From Streptomyces xanthii (lineage in GTDB: Bacteria; Actinomycetota; Actinomycetes; Streptomycetales; Streptomycetaceae), in assembly GCF_014621695.1 (NCBI RefSeq), contig NZ_CP061281.1:682001-746000 (forward strand): a DNA stretch of 64,000 nucleotides. The letters are read 5' to 3'. The first letter of the stretch is position 1. Each line of letters opens with the position of its first letter. Both the position numbers and the translations under genes were made by a program. The notes beneath the pieces were generated by a model that was not told the DNA's origin, ran no database searches, and was given only the letters and a program-made list of their open reading frames with translations. Shown here piece after piece: positions 20,393 to 28,849 of this stretch.

Positions 20393-22207
20393 ATGGCCAC
20401 GAAGGTCTCCGACCACATCCTCGAACGTCTGCGGGACTGGGAGGTCGAGCACGTCTTCGCGTATCCCGGCGACGGCATCAACGGTCTGCTCGCCGCCTGG
20501 GGCCGCGCCGACAACAAGCCCGCGTTCGTGCAGTCCCGGCACGAGGAGATGTCCGCGTTCGAAGCGGTCGGCTACGCGAAGTTCTCCGGCCGTGTCGGCG
20601 TGTGCGCCGCGACCTCCGGGCCCGGCGCGATCCACCTCCTCAACGGCCTGTACGACGCCAAGCTGGACCACGTGCCCGTCGTCGCGATCGTCGGGCAGAC
20701 GAACCAGAGCGCCATGGGGGGTTCCTACCAACAGGAGGTCGACCTCCTGAGCCTCTACAAGGACGTCGCCTCCGACTTCTGCGCCATGGTCACGGTCCCC
20801 GAGCAACTGCCCAACGTCCTCGACCGGGCCATGCGCACGGCGATGGCCCGGCGCACGGTGACGGCCGTCATCGTCCCCGCCGACGTGCAGGAACTCGACT
20901 ACTCGGCGCCCGAGCACGCCTTCAAGATGGTGCCGTCCAGCCTGGGCCTGTCCGCGTACGCGCCGCTCCCGGCCCCCGACGAGGTGGAGCGCGCGGCGGC
21001 GCTGCTCAACGAGGGCGAGAAGGTGGCCGTGCTCGTCGGGCAGGGGGCCAGGGGCGCCCGCAGGGAGGTCATGGAGGTCGCCGACCGGCTCGGCGCCGGG
21101 GTCGCCAAGGCACTGCTCGGCAAGGACGCGCTGGACGACGACCTGGCGTACGTCACGGGCTCGATCGGGCTGCTGGGCACGCGCCCCTCGTACGAGCTGA
21201 TGCGGGACTGCGACACCCTGCTCGTCGTCGGGTCGAGCTTCCCGTACACGCAGTTCCTGCCGGAGTTCGGCCAGGCGCGCGCCGTACAGATCGACATCGA
21301 TCCGCACATGGTGGGGATGCGCTACCCGTTCGAGATCAATCTCGTCGGCGACGCCCGCAGGACGCTGCGGGCGCTGCTGCCGCACCTGGAGCAGAACAAG
21401 CACACCGACTGGCGCAAGAAGATCGAGAAGGCCACCGCGCGCTGGTGGGAGGTCATGGAGCGGCGCGCGGCCGTGGACGCCGATCCGATCAACCCGGAGT
21501 ACGTCGCCCATGTCCTGAACGACTCGCTGCCCGACGACGTGATCCTGGCCGCCGACTCCGGCTCCGCCGCGAACTGGTACGCGCGGCACCTGCGGCTGCG
21601 CGACGGCATGCGGGGTTCCCTGTCCGGGACGCTGGCGACGATGGGGCCGGGCGTGCCGTACGTGATCGGGGCGAAGTTCGCCCACGGCGGCCGGCCCGCG
21701 GTGGCGCTCGTCGGCGACGGCGCGATGCAGATGAACGGCATGGCGGAGCTGATCACGGTCGCCAAGTACTGGGAGCAGTGGGCCGATCCGCGGCTCGTCG
21801 TCGCGGTCTTCAACAACCAGGACCTGAACCAGGTGACGTGGGAGATGCGGGCCATGTCCGGGGCGCCGCAGTTCCTGCCCTCGCAGTCGATCCCGGACGT
21901 CGGGTACGCGGACTTCGCGCGTTCCCTGGGGCTCGGCGGGCTGCGTGTGGAGAAGCCGGAGCACGTGCGGGGCGCGTGGGAGGCAGCGCTGTCCGCGAGC
22001 CGCCCGTTCGTCCTCGACTTCCGGACGGATCCGGCCGTGCCGCCGATCCCGCCGCATGCGACGCTCGACCAGATCGAGGCGGCGGCCGCCGCGGTCCTCA
22101 AGGGCGACAGCGACCGCGCGGCGATGGTGCGGCAGGGCTTCAAGGCGAAGGTGCAGGAGATGCTGCCGGGCCGTCACCACCGGGGCGACGACGGGGACAA
22201 GCGGTGA
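20393..22207 (+). CDS. Thiamine-diphosphate-dependent enzyme, PoxB-like (pyruvate:quinone oxidoreductase type)
   Basis: The 604-residue protein has the three-domain acetolactate synthase/pyruvate oxidase architecture. SRHEEMSAFEAVGYAKFSG carries the cofactor-activating Glu51; SGPGAIHLLNGLYDAKLDHVP is the N-terminal domain signature; the C-terminal ThDP/metal motif is GDGAMQMNGMAEL (Gly441-Gly443) ending at VVAVFNNQDLN (Asn474). ATG 20393 follows GGAAAGGACC. Its TGA overlaps the GTG of the enolase remnant. Pyruvate oxidase activity is the likeliest role, but related enzymes act on other 2-oxo acids. It follows the FAD/Fe-S dehydrogenase. Confidence 0.85.
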   Translation: MATKVSDHILERLRDWEVEHVFAYPGDGINGLLAAWGRADNKPAFVQSRHEEMSAFEAVGYAKFSGRVGVCAATSGPGAIHLLNGLYDAKLDHVPVVAIVGQTNQSAMGGSYQQEVDLLSLYKDVASDFCAMVTVPEQLPNVLDRAMRTAMARRTVTAVIVPADVQELDYSAPEHAFKMVPSSLGLSAYAPLPAPDEVERAAALLNEGEKVAVLVGQGARGARREVMEVADRLGAGVAKALLGKDALDDDLAYVTGSIGLLGTRPSYELMRDCDTLLVVGSSFPYTQFLPEFGQARAVQIDIDPHMVGMRYPFEINLVGDARRTLRALLPHLEQNKHTDWRKKIEKATARWWEVMERRAAVDADPINPEYVAHVLNDSLPDDVILAADSGSAANWYARHLRLRDGMRGSLSGTLATMGPGVPYVIGAKFAHGGRPAVALVGDGAMQMNGMAELITVAKYWEQWADPRLVVAVFNNQDLNQVTWEMRAMSGAPQFLPSQSIPDVGYADFARSLGLGGLRVEKPEHVRGAWEAALSASRPFVLDFRTDPAVPPIPPHATLDQIEAAAAAVLKGDSDRAAMVRQGFKAKVQEMLPGRHHRGDDGDKR

Positions 22208-22344
22208 CGGACGTGCCGACGGTGGACTCGGTGCGCACGTCCGTGTACCGGGTGCCCACCGACCACCCGGAGGCGGACGGCACCCGCTGCGCCGGCGTCA
22301 CGGTGTGGGCGCGCGACCAGAAGCGGTTCCACGACGTGGCGTGA
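22204..22344 (+). pseudogene. Internally deleted enolase-superfamily (mandelate racemase-like) gene
   Basis: GTG 22204 overlaps the stop of the TPP enzyme and opens only 46 codons. Residues 1-28 (VDSVRTSVYRVPTDHPEADG) look like the N-terminal strand of mandelate racemase/muconate-lactonizing enzymes. The last 15 residues (VTVWARDQKRFHDVA) look like the very C-terminus of the same family (a pattern such as GMxxxxxDAxRFxV). About 300 central codons, including the whole barrel, are missing, so the product cannot be an enzyme. The frame is open across the join, which suggests one in-frame deletion. Confidence 0.6.
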
Positions 22345-22360
22345 AAGGAGGCCCGCACCC

Positions 22361-24172
22361 ATGAACACGACGTCGTCCTCCGGGGGCAACGGCTCCCCGG
22401 CGGTCTTCCCGCCGCACGCCCTGCACGACTACGCGTTCCTCGGCGACGGCGAGCGCGGGGCGCTGGTCGGGCCGGACGGGGCCGTCGGCTGGCTGTGCGC
22501 CCCGTCCTGGCACGACGACGCGGTCTTCGCGTCGCTGATCGGCGGGCGCGGCGTGTACGCCGTCACCCCGCGCGGCCCGTACGTGAGCGGCGGCTACTAC
22601 GAGGACGGCAGCCTGGTCTGGCGCAGCCGCTGGGTCGGCACCGACGGCATCGCCGAGTGCCGCGAGGCGCTCGCCTTCCCCGGCGAGCCGACCCGCGCCG
22701 TACTGCTGCGGCAGGTGCGCGCCATCGACGGGCCCGCGCGGCTGCGGGTGGTGCTCGCCCCGCACGCGGACTACGGCCGCGCGCCGCTGCGGGACGTGCG
22801 GCGGCTCGACGACGGGGTGTGGGAACTGCGCAGCGGCGACCGGCGGTTGCGCTGGCAGGGCGGCGCGGACGCCGTGGCCGGCGAGCAGGGACTGACGATG
22901 GACCTCGACCTCGCGCAGGGGGCCCGGCACGACTTCGTCCTGGAGTGCTCCGGCGGGCCGCTCCCCCGCGAACTGCCGCGCCCGGGCCCGGCCTGGGCGG
23001 CCACCGAGAGCGCCTGGCGCCGGGCCGTCCCGTCGCTCACCGGCACGGCGACGCCCGAGGACGCGCGGCGCAGCTGCGCCGTGCTGCGGGGGCTGACCTC
23101 GCGGGGCGGCGGCATGGTGGCGGCCGCGACGACCAGCCTGCCCGAGCGGGCCGAGGAGGGCCGCAACTACGACTACCGCTACGTGTGGCTGCGCGACCAG
23201 AGCATGGCGGGGCAGGCGGCCGCCGCGGCCGGTGCCCACGACCTGCTCGACGACGCGGTGCGGTTCACCACGGAGCGGCTGCACGCGGACGGGCCCCGGC
23301 TGGCGCCCGCCTACACCGTCCACGGCGAACGCGTCCCCGACCAGGAGGCGCTGGACCTGCCCGGCTACCCGGGCGGCTTCGACCGGGTGGGCAACCGGGT
23401 GCACGGGCAGTTCCAGCTCGACGTGCTCGGCGAGTGTCTGCTGCTGTTCGCTGCGGCGGCGCGTGCGGGGCGCCTGGACGACGCGGGGTGGGAGGCGGTC
23501 GGGGTCGCGGTGCGGGCCGTCTCGGCGCTCCGGCGGCGGCGTGACGCGGGGATCTGGGAGCTGGAGAACCGGAGGTGGACGCACAGCCGGCTGATCTGTG
23601 TCGCCGGTCTGCGGGCCGTCGCCCGGGCGGCGCCCCGGCATCCGCTGACGGTGGAGTGCGCGCGGCTGGCCGACGCGCTGCTCGCGGCGACGTCCCGCGA
23701 CTGCGTGCATCCGGACGGGTACTGGCAGCGGGCGCCGGAACTTCCGCAGGTGGACGCCTCGTTGCTGCTGCCGGCGGTGCGCGGCGCGCTGCCCGCGGAC
23801 GATCCCCGTACCCGGGCCACGCTCGCGGCCTGCCGCCGCGATCTCGCGCACGATCACTTCCTGTACCGGTTCCGGCACGACGAGCGGCCGCTGGAGGACG
23901 CCGAGGGCGCGTTCCTGCTGTGCGGGTTCGTCATGGCGCTGGCCGAGCACCAGCAGGGCGACCTGGTGGCCGCGTTCCGCTGGTTCGAGCGGAACCGGGG
24001 AGCGTGCGGCGCCTCGGGGCTGTTCGCGGAGGAGTTCGACATCGCCCAGCGGCAGTTGCGCGGGAATCTGCCGCAGGCGTTCGTCCACTCGCTGCTGCTG
24101 GAGTCCTCGGCGCGGCTGGCCGAACCGCCTCGTCCTGCGAAGGGAGCCGACCATGGAACCGACCCGGTCTGA
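22361..24172 (+). CDS. Glycoside hydrolase family 15 (glucoamylase/trehalase-like) protein
   Basis: The 603-residue cytoplasmic protein has an N-terminal beta-sandwich (residues about 15-240; LHDYAFLGDGERGALVGPDG) and an (alpha/alpha)6 barrel. RNYDYRYVWLRDQSM is the GH15 signature, and the C-terminal GLFAEEFDIAQRQLRGNLPQ segment contains the second acidic catalytic candidate. AAAGGAGG (22343-22350) precedes ATG 22361. Actinobacterial members cleave trehalose or short alpha-glucans, so a link to the glg operon 14 kb away is possible but unproven. The next gene starts inside its last 20 bases. Confidence 0.87.
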   Translation: MNTTSSSGGNGSPAVFPPHALHDYAFLGDGERGALVGPDGAVGWLCAPSWHDDAVFASLIGGRGVYAVTPRGPYVSGGYYEDGSLVWRSRWVGTDGIAECREALAFPGEPTRAVLLRQVRAIDGPARLRVVLAPHADYGRAPLRDVRRLDDGVWELRSGDRRLRWQGGADAVAGEQGLTMDLDLAQGARHDFVLECSGGPLPRELPRPGPAWAATESAWRRAVPSLTGTATPEDARRSCAVLRGLTSRGGGMVAAATTSLPERAEEGRNYDYRYVWLRDQSMAGQAAAAAGAHDLLDDAVRFTTERLHADGPRLAPAYTVHGERVPDQEALDLPGYPGGFDRVGNRVHGQFQLDVLGECLLLFAAAARAGRLDDAGWEAVGVAVRAVSALRRRRDAGIWELENRRWTHSRLICVAGLRAVARAAPRHPLTVECARLADALLAATSRDCVHPDGYWQRAPELPQVDASLLLPAVRGALPADDPRTRATLAACRRDLAHDHFLYRFRHDERPLEDAEGAFLLCGFVMALAEHQQGDLVAAFRWFERNRGACGASGLFAEEFDIAQRQLRGNLPQAFVHSLLLESSARLAEPPRPAKGADHGTDPV

Positions 24173-25169
24173 GATTGTCGTCATCACCGGAGCGAGCGCG
24201 GGGGTCGGGCGGGCCACGGCCCGGCTGTACGCCCGGCGGGGCGCCTGGATCGTCCTCGTCGCCCGGGGCCGGGACGGTCTGCGGGCCGCGGCCGAGGAGG
24301 TGGAGGCGCTGGGCGGGCGCGCCCTCGTCCAGCCGGCGGACGTGTCCGACGCGCGGCAGGTGGAGGCCGTGGCGGAGGCGGCCGAGGAGGCTTTCGGGCC
24401 GATCGACGTCTGGGTCAACTGCGCGTTCGCGACGGTGTTCGCGCCGTTCGCGGAGATCACCGCGGAGGAGTACGCGCGCGTCACCGACGTCGCCTATCAC
24501 GGCTTCGTCAACGGTACGCGGGCCGCGCTCGCCCGCATGCTGCCCCGCGACCGGGGCACCGTCGTGCAGGTCGGTTCGGCGCTCGGCGAGCGGGCGATCC
24601 CGCTCCAGTCCGCGTACTGCGGCGCCAAGCACGCCGTCAACGGCTTCACGTCCGCCGTCCGCACCGAACTTCTCCACCGTCACAGCCGGGTGCGCGTCAC
24701 GGTCGTCCAGCTGCCGGCGGTGAACACGCCGCAGTTCTCCTGGGTACGGTCCCGGCTGCGCGGCCATCCGAGCCCGGTCCCGCCGATCTACCAGCCGGAG
24801 GTGGCCGCCCGCGCGATCGTGCACGCCGCCGGCCACCCCGGCCGCAAGCAGTACCTCGTGGGCGCCGCCACCTGGGCCACGATCTGGGCGAACCGCCTGG
24901 CCCCGGCCGCCCTGGACCGCTACCTGGCCCGCACGGCCTTCGACACCCAGCAGACGGACGCCCGCCCGGAGTCACCCCCCGGCGGCAACCTCTTCACCCC
25001 CTCCGACGACCTGCCCGGCACGGACGCGGGCGCCCACGGCGTCTTCGACACGTGCTCCCACCCCCACTCCTGGCACGCGGCGCTGAGCCGGCACCGCGGG
25101 ACGGTGACGGCGGCCGCGACGGCAGCAGCGGGGGCGGCGGTCCTGGCGGTCCGATCCCTCAGACGCTGA
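24153..25169 (+). CDS. Short-chain dehydrogenase/reductase
   Basis: A classical SDR core occupies residues about 6-245: VVITGASAGVGRA binds the dinucleotide, and the catalytic set is Ser142 (VQVGSALGE), Tyr155 and Lys159 (SAYCGAKHAVNG). The protein is long (338 residues). An extra C-terminal region ends in a hydrophobic helix (VTAAATAAAGAAVLAV) and basic residues, so it may be membrane-tethered. It overlaps GH15 by 20 bases. Its 3' end overlaps the convergent nickel-binding gene by 11 bases. The substrate is unknown. Confidence 0.88.
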   Translation: MEPTRSEIVVITGASAGVGRATARLYARRGAWIVLVARGRDGLRAAAEEVEALGGRALVQPADVSDARQVEAVAEAAEEAFGPIDVWVNCAFATVFAPFAEITAEEYARVTDVAYHGFVNGTRAALARMLPRDRGTVVQVGSALGERAIPLQSAYCGAKHAVNGFTSAVRTELLHRHSRVRVTVVQLPAVNTPQFSWVRSRLRGHPSPVPPIYQPEVAARAIVHAAGHPGRKQYLVGAATWATIWANRLAPAALDRYLARTAFDTQQTDARPESPPGGNLFTPSDDLPGTDAGAHGVFDTCSHPHSWHAALSRHRGTVTAAATAAAGAAVLAVRSLRR

Positions 25170-25407
25170 GCGGCACCGGGTGGATCTCGTCGGCCTTGTG
25201 CCCGGCGCGTTCGTGGATGCGCTGGACGGCCTCGGCCGACGGGGCCTCGGAGAGGCAGTACACCGTGCCGGACTTCGGGTCCGCCCACGCCCTCTCGAAG
25301 TGAACGCCTTCCTCCTTCTCGATGGCGAGGTCGGCCTTGTGCGCCTGCATCAACTGGTCGGCAGTGATGTCCTTCATCCCGTGGTGGACGTCCATGAACT
25401 GGGACAT
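25159..25407 (-). CDS. SCO4226-type nickel-binding protein (DUF4242)
   Basis: The 82-residue ferredoxin-like protein matches the family founded by S. coelicolor SCO4226, shown to bind nickel. Conserved segments are FMDVHHGMKDITADQL at the N-terminus, with the paired histidines expected at the metal site, and VHFERAWADPKSGTVYCLSEAPSAEAV in the middle. It is a small soluble protein, probably oligomeric. Ribosome site AGGAGGTG lies just upstream of ATG 25407. It faces the SDR gene with a short overlap, so the two transcripts could be mutually antisense at their ends. Confidence 0.9.
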   Translation of the reverse strand: MSQFMDVHHGMKDITADQLMQAHKADLAIEKEEGVHFERAWADPKSGTVYCLSEAPSAEAVQRIHERAGHKADEIHPVPLSV

Positions 25408-25537
25408 GGCGTCGCACCTCCTTCCGCCGTACGGGGTCGGACGTTCGGAGCCGCCGAAGTGCAGCGCGGCTCCGATTCCGCTAACTCAATCCTGCGCCCA
25501 TCGGCCCACGCGGTCGACCGGACGGGGCGGGCCCGTG

Positions 25538-26515
25538 TCAGACCAGCGCGTTCTTGTAGAAGATGCTGGAGCGCCGGTCGCCCTCGTAGCCCGTCGCGAA
25601 GCCGATGAACAGGCGGGCCTCGCCGGCGTCGGTGCGGTAGACCGCGAGGCCCTCGGGCTCGCGGAAGTGCAGCGTGGAGCCGGCCTTGGTGAGGACCGGT
25701 CCCTGCGTGACGGTGCCGGTGTTGATGTCGATGCTGGTGACGTACGTGTTGCCGTCCCCGGTGGGGGTGCCGTCGCCCGGGTACGCGTCACCGGTCAGGA
25801 AGTACATGTACGAGCCGTAGAGGGCGTAGCCCTGTGCGGTGCCGGCGATCGCCGGCTGCTTGAAGTCGACGAGCGGCGTGCCGAAGGTCCGGTTCTGGAA
25901 CGCGGAGAGCGGGTAGACGGCGATCCGCTTGCCCGCACTGGTGTGGTAGCGGACGATCATGCGCTGGTAGACCGGGTCGACGGAGCAGGTGTACTCGCTC
26001 GCCCCGGAGATCGGCTGGAACGCGGCCGAGGCGGCGGGCGAGCCCAGCGTGGTGTTCGGGGTGTAGCGGATGGGCGCGAGCGCGGTGCCGTACCCGTTGG
26101 TGTTCGTGGCGCACTCGATCCACAGCTCCGTGCCGGAGCCGTCGGGCAGCGCGGCGAAGGCGACGCCGTGGCCGAACCCGTCGAGATGCATGTACGACAG
26201 GTAGTTCCCGTCGAAGTCCATCTTGTTGATGCACAGGTCACCGGCGGACTCGGAGCTGCCGTCCCGCTTGGTCGCCACGTACAGGAACTTGTTCACCCAG
26301 TCGAAGGCGAAGCTCTGCTGGACGCGCGGACCGTGCGTGTCCTTGTCCCGGAACAGGTCGTACGAGGGCTGCGTGAGGTCGAACCGCTTCGTGGCGGAGA
26401 CGGCGGCGGAGGCGCTGGGCGCCCCCAGCCCGAGCCCGAGGGCGGCGAGCGAGGCTCCGGCACCGGTGCGTATGAGACCGCGGCGGGAGAGGGGGAGGCC
26501 GGCGGTGCGGTTCAT
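25538..26515 (-). CDS. Tat-exported beta-propeller-like protein (teichoic acid biosynthesis protein C-like)
   Basis: The 325-residue precursor begins with a Tat signal peptide (SRRGLIRTGAGASLAALG...APSASA, twin Arg near residues 11-12). The mature part has repeated strands such as FAFDWVNKFLYVATK, GYALYGSYMYFLTGDAY and EPEGLAVYRTDAGEARLFIGF, fitting a propeller-like fold. The family is variously named teichoic acid biosynthesis protein C or phage baseplate protein in Streptomyces; neither name has clear support from this sequence. The start at 26515 is preferred over 26527 because GGAGTC is well placed before it. Confidence 0.7.
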   Translation of the reverse strand: MNRTAGLPLSRRGLIRTGAGASLAALGLGLGAPSASAAVSATKRFDLTQPSYDLFRDKDTHGPRVQQSFAFDWVNKFLYVATKRDGSSESAGDLCINKMDFDGNYLSYMHLDGFGHGVAFAALPDGSGTELWIECATNTNGYGTALAPIRYTPNTTLGSPAASAAFQPISGASEYTCSVDPVYQRMIVRYHTSAGKRIAVYPLSAFQNRTFGTPLVDFKQPAIAGTAQGYALYGSYMYFLTGDAYPGDGTPTGDGNTYVTSIDINTGTVTQGPVLTKAGSTLHFREPEGLAVYRTDAGEARLFIGFATGYEGDRRSSIFYKNALV

Positions 26516-26658
26516 GAGCGACTCCATGGACGCGTGTGGAGGGAAGGGGCACGTGATGTTATCCGTGCGCGCGGAGGGTGCGGACGGCCCCATCCCCTCG
26601 TAGTCGACGGGCAGTTGGCAGGCGCGCAGGGCCGCACCCACCCCGACCCGCAACCCAC

Positions 26659-26705
26659 GGGTTGCACTACCCGCCTTCTTGTGCAACCTTGGAGTTGCAG
26701 GTTGA
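26659..26705 (+). promoter_or_regulatory. Inverted-repeat operator candidate upstream of SRPBCC-ArsR operon
   Basis: GGTTGCAC (26660-26667) and GTGCAACC (26681-26688) form a perfect eight-base inverted repeat, 13 bases apart. Further half-sites (GAGTTGCAG and GGTTGAAC, through 26705) follow, and CAACCCACGGGTTG overlaps the left arm. The sites lie 30-80 bases before the SRPBCC start, in a promoter position. The natural candidate ligand is the ArsR-type repressor encoded second in the operon. Confidence 0.55.
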
Positions 26706-26736
26706 ACTCGTCCGCGACACCGCCACGGAGGACACC

Positions 26737-27228
26737 ATGAGCGACACCACGTACACCGCAGCCGAGCTGGACGCCCTGGACAGGATCGCCCGGCAGGTCG
26801 ACATCGACGCCCCGGCCGACCGCGTCTGGGACCTGGTCGCACGGCCCGGCTGGTACATCAACGACGGCGACGTCGAGGCCGAGCCCGACCTCACCCACGA
26901 GGCCGACGGCGTCGCGGTGGTCCGCCACCCGAAGCTCGGCGAGTTCCGCTTCCGCACCGTCGCGCTCGACAAGCCCCGTTACGCGGCGTTCCGCTGGATC
27001 GGCACCCCGTACCGCGACGAGTCGAGGCCGTCCACGCTGGTCGAGTTCTGGATCGACGAACGCGACGGTGGCGGTGTGACCCTGCGGGTCGTCGAGAGCG
27101 GGTTCAGCGGCCTGTCCAAGGACCCGGCAGCCTGGCTCGAGGAACGCGAGGGAAACGACAAGGGCTGGCACGTGGAGCTGGAGGCCGCGAAGGCCTTCGT
27201 CGAGGCCCCCGAGGCGGCCCGGCCGTGA
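26737..27228 (+). CDS. SRPBCC (AHSA1-like) domain protein
   Basis: The 163-residue protein has the START/Bet v1-like AHSA1 pattern: IARQVDIDAPADRVWDLVARPGWY at the N-terminus, then STLVEFWIDERDGGGVTLRVVESGF, ending in a long helix (GWHVELEAAKAFVE). Such proteins bind hydrophobic ligands. In actinobacteria they are commonly paired with an ArsR regulator, as here (GTGA overlap with the next gene). CGGAGGAC precedes ATG 26737. Confidence 0.88.
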   Translation: MSDTTYTAAELDALDRIARQVDIDAPADRVWDLVARPGWYINDGDVEAEPDLTHEADGVAVVRHPKLGEFRFRTVALDKPRYAAFRWIGTPYRDESRPSTLVEFWIDERDGGGVTLRVVESGFSGLSKDPAAWLEEREGNDKGWHVELEAAKAFVEAPEAARP

Positions 27229-27569
27229 CCGCTCCCCCGCCCACCACGCTCCCCGGACTGTGCGCGGCCCTCGGCGACCCGATGCGCTGGGAGATCCTCA
27301 CCCGGCTCGGGGAGGGTCCGATGTCGGCGTCCGCGCTGGCCAGGGAGCTGCCGGTGAGCCGGCAGGCGATCGGCAAGCATCTGGAGGTGCTGCGCGAGGT
27401 CGGTCTCGTCGAGTCGGAGCAGCGCGGCCGCGAGGTCCTCCACCTCGCGGTCGGCGCCCGCCTCGGCGCCCTGGCCCGCGAGCTGGACCGCATCGGCCGC
27501 TCCTGGGAGACCCGTCTGCTCCGTATCAAGGACCTGGCGGAACGCCCCGCCCAGGCCCCGGACGCGTAG
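27225..27569 (+). CDS. ArsR-family winged-helix repressor
   Basis: The 114-residue protein carries the ArsR pattern LCAALGDPMRWEILTRLGEGPMSASALARELPVSRQAIGKHLEVLREVGLV, then the wing SEQRGREVLHLAVG. No cysteine-rich metal site is visible, so this is the non-metal ArsR type that accompanies AHSA1 proteins. GTG 27225 overlaps the SRPBCC stop. It probably autoregulates the operon through the inverted repeats upstream of 26737. Confidence 0.88.
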   Translation: MTAPPPTTLPGLCAALGDPMRWEILTRLGEGPMSASALARELPVSRQAIGKHLEVLREVGLVESEQRGREVLHLAVGARLGALARELDRIGRSWETRLLRIKDLAERPAQAPDA

Positions 27570-27646
27570 CCCCTCCGGCCTGACACCCCGTCAAGATCCG
27601 TGCGGGATAGCCGTCATCCCCGCCCGCGCCTGCCTACACTCGGCTC

Positions 27647-28114
27647 ATGGTCAGGACCGATCGTGTCAGCCGGATCATCGCGGCGCCGCAGGCGGCCGTC
27701 TACGACGCTCTCCTGCGGCGCGAGGCGCTGGAGGCATGGCTGCCGCCGGACGGCATGCGGGGGCGCGTCGAGCGGTGGGACCCGCGGCCCGGCGGCGGGT
27801 TCCGGATGGTGCTCACGTACCTCGATCCCACCGGCGGCCCGGGGAAGTCCTCGGCCGGCGAGGACGTCGTCGACGTGGGCTTCGGCGAGCTGGTGCGACC
27901 CCGGCGGGTCACCCAGCAGGCGGTGTTCGAGTCCGACGACCCCGCCTACGCGGGCACGATGACGATGACCTGGGACCTGGTCCCCGTCCGCACGGGAACC
28001 GAGGTGACGGTGACCGCCACGGACGTGCCCCCGGGCATCGACCAGGCGGTCCACGAGGCGGGCATCGCCTCGTCGCTGGCCAACCTGGCGTCCTACGTCG
28101 AGGCCCGGCCCTGA
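27647..28114 (+). CDS. SRPBCC (AHSA1-like) domain protein, second copy
   Basis: A second AHSA1-type protein of 155 residues: TDRVSRIIAAPQAAVYDALLRREALEAWLPP is the family's N-terminal strand-helix, and MTMTWDLVPVRTGTEVTVTATDVPPGI the central strands. It has only modest resemblance to its neighbour at 26737, so it is not a recent duplicate. TACACT (27635-27640) lies six bases before ATG 27647 and there is no ribosome site, so the mRNA is probably leaderless. The ligand is unknown. Confidence 0.85.
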   Translation: MVRTDRVSRIIAAPQAAVYDALLRREALEAWLPPDGMRGRVERWDPRPGGGFRMVLTYLDPTGGPGKSSAGEDVVDVGFGELVRPRRVTQQAVFESDDPAYAGTMTMTWDLVPVRTGTEVTVTATDVPPGIDQAVHEAGIASSLANLASYVEARP

Positions 28115-28130
28115 GCGCAGGACCGGGCGG

Positions 28131-28790
28131 TCACGTGCGCGGGGTTCCGCCGACGGCCCTCAGAACGAAGGGCAGGAAGCGGTCGGCCTCGGCGCGCGCC
28201 GCGTCGGCCGGCACCCGCTCCGGCGGATCCGGGGTCAGCAGGAACCTGCTCATCACCGGCCCGACCACGATCTCGCCGAGCAGGTCCGGGTTCTCGACCG
28301 GGGGGATCTCGCCGCGCTCCACGGCGCACCGCACGACCTCGGCCACCCGCCGGTACACGGGCTCCAGGAAGGCGACGGTGAGCGCCCCGGCCAGCACGGG
28401 GTTGCAGGCCGCCTCCCCCACGAGCGCGCGCATCAGCCTGCCGCTCTCGCCGGTCATGACGGCGGCCTTGTCCCGCAGCACGACCCGCAGGTCGCCTTCG
28501 AGGCTGCCGGTGCCCGGCGGATCGCAGGGGCCTTCGGTGACCGTGGCGGCCGCGGCGACGACGAGGTCCTCCTTCGAGGACCAGCGCCGGTAGAGAGTCG
28601 CGGTCGAGACGCCCGCGCGGGCGGCCACGGCGGCCGTGGTCAGCCCTCGGTACCCGCTCTCGGCGAGCACGGCCAGCGTGGCCTCCAGGAGCGCCCGGTC
28701 CCGGGCGGCGTCGCGGGGCCGCCCCCGGCGCGGCGCGGACGACACCTCGGCGGATGCGGTACCGGCGCCGGGGCCTGTGGTGCGGGTCAT
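28131..28790 (-). CDS. TetR-family repressor
   Basis: The 219-residue protein has the TetR helix-turn-helix at residues about 33-68 (LLEATLAVLAESGYRGLTTA, then AGVSTATLYRRWSSKEDLV), preceded by a flexible basic arm (RRGRPRDAARD). The C-terminal ligand domain resembles the TetR_C_16/C_11 group. It is divergent from the aldehyde dehydrogenase and separated by 59 bases that hold a near-perfect palindrome, its evident operator. A TACGGT box six bases before its ATG suggests a leaderless transcript. Confidence 0.9.
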   Translation of the reverse strand: MTRTTGPGAGTASAEVSSAPRRGRPRDAARDRALLEATLAVLAESGYRGLTTAAVAARAGVSTATLYRRWSSKEDLVVAAAATVTEGPCDPPGTGSLEGDLRVVLRDKAAVMTGESGRLMRALVGEAACNPVLAGALTVAFLEPVYRRVAEVVRCAVERGEIPPVENPDLLGEIVVGPVMSRFLLTPDPPERVPADAARAEADRFLPFVLRAVGGTPRT

Positions 28791-28808
28791 GCCCGAACCG
28801 TAACAGGA

Positions 28809-28837
28809 AAACGAAACGAAACGCTTTCGTTTTGTTT
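28809..28837. promoter_or_regulatory. TetR operator palindrome
   Basis: AAACGAAACGAAA (28809-28821), spacer CGC, TTTCGTTTTGTTT (28825-28837): the arms match at 12 of 13 positions. It covers the space between the two divergent genes and abuts the TATGCT box (28837-28842) of the aldehyde dehydrogenase, so binding would block both promoters. Its A/T-rich composition stands out from the surrounding DNA. Confidence 0.8.
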
Positions 28838-28849
28838 ATGCTCGAGCGC

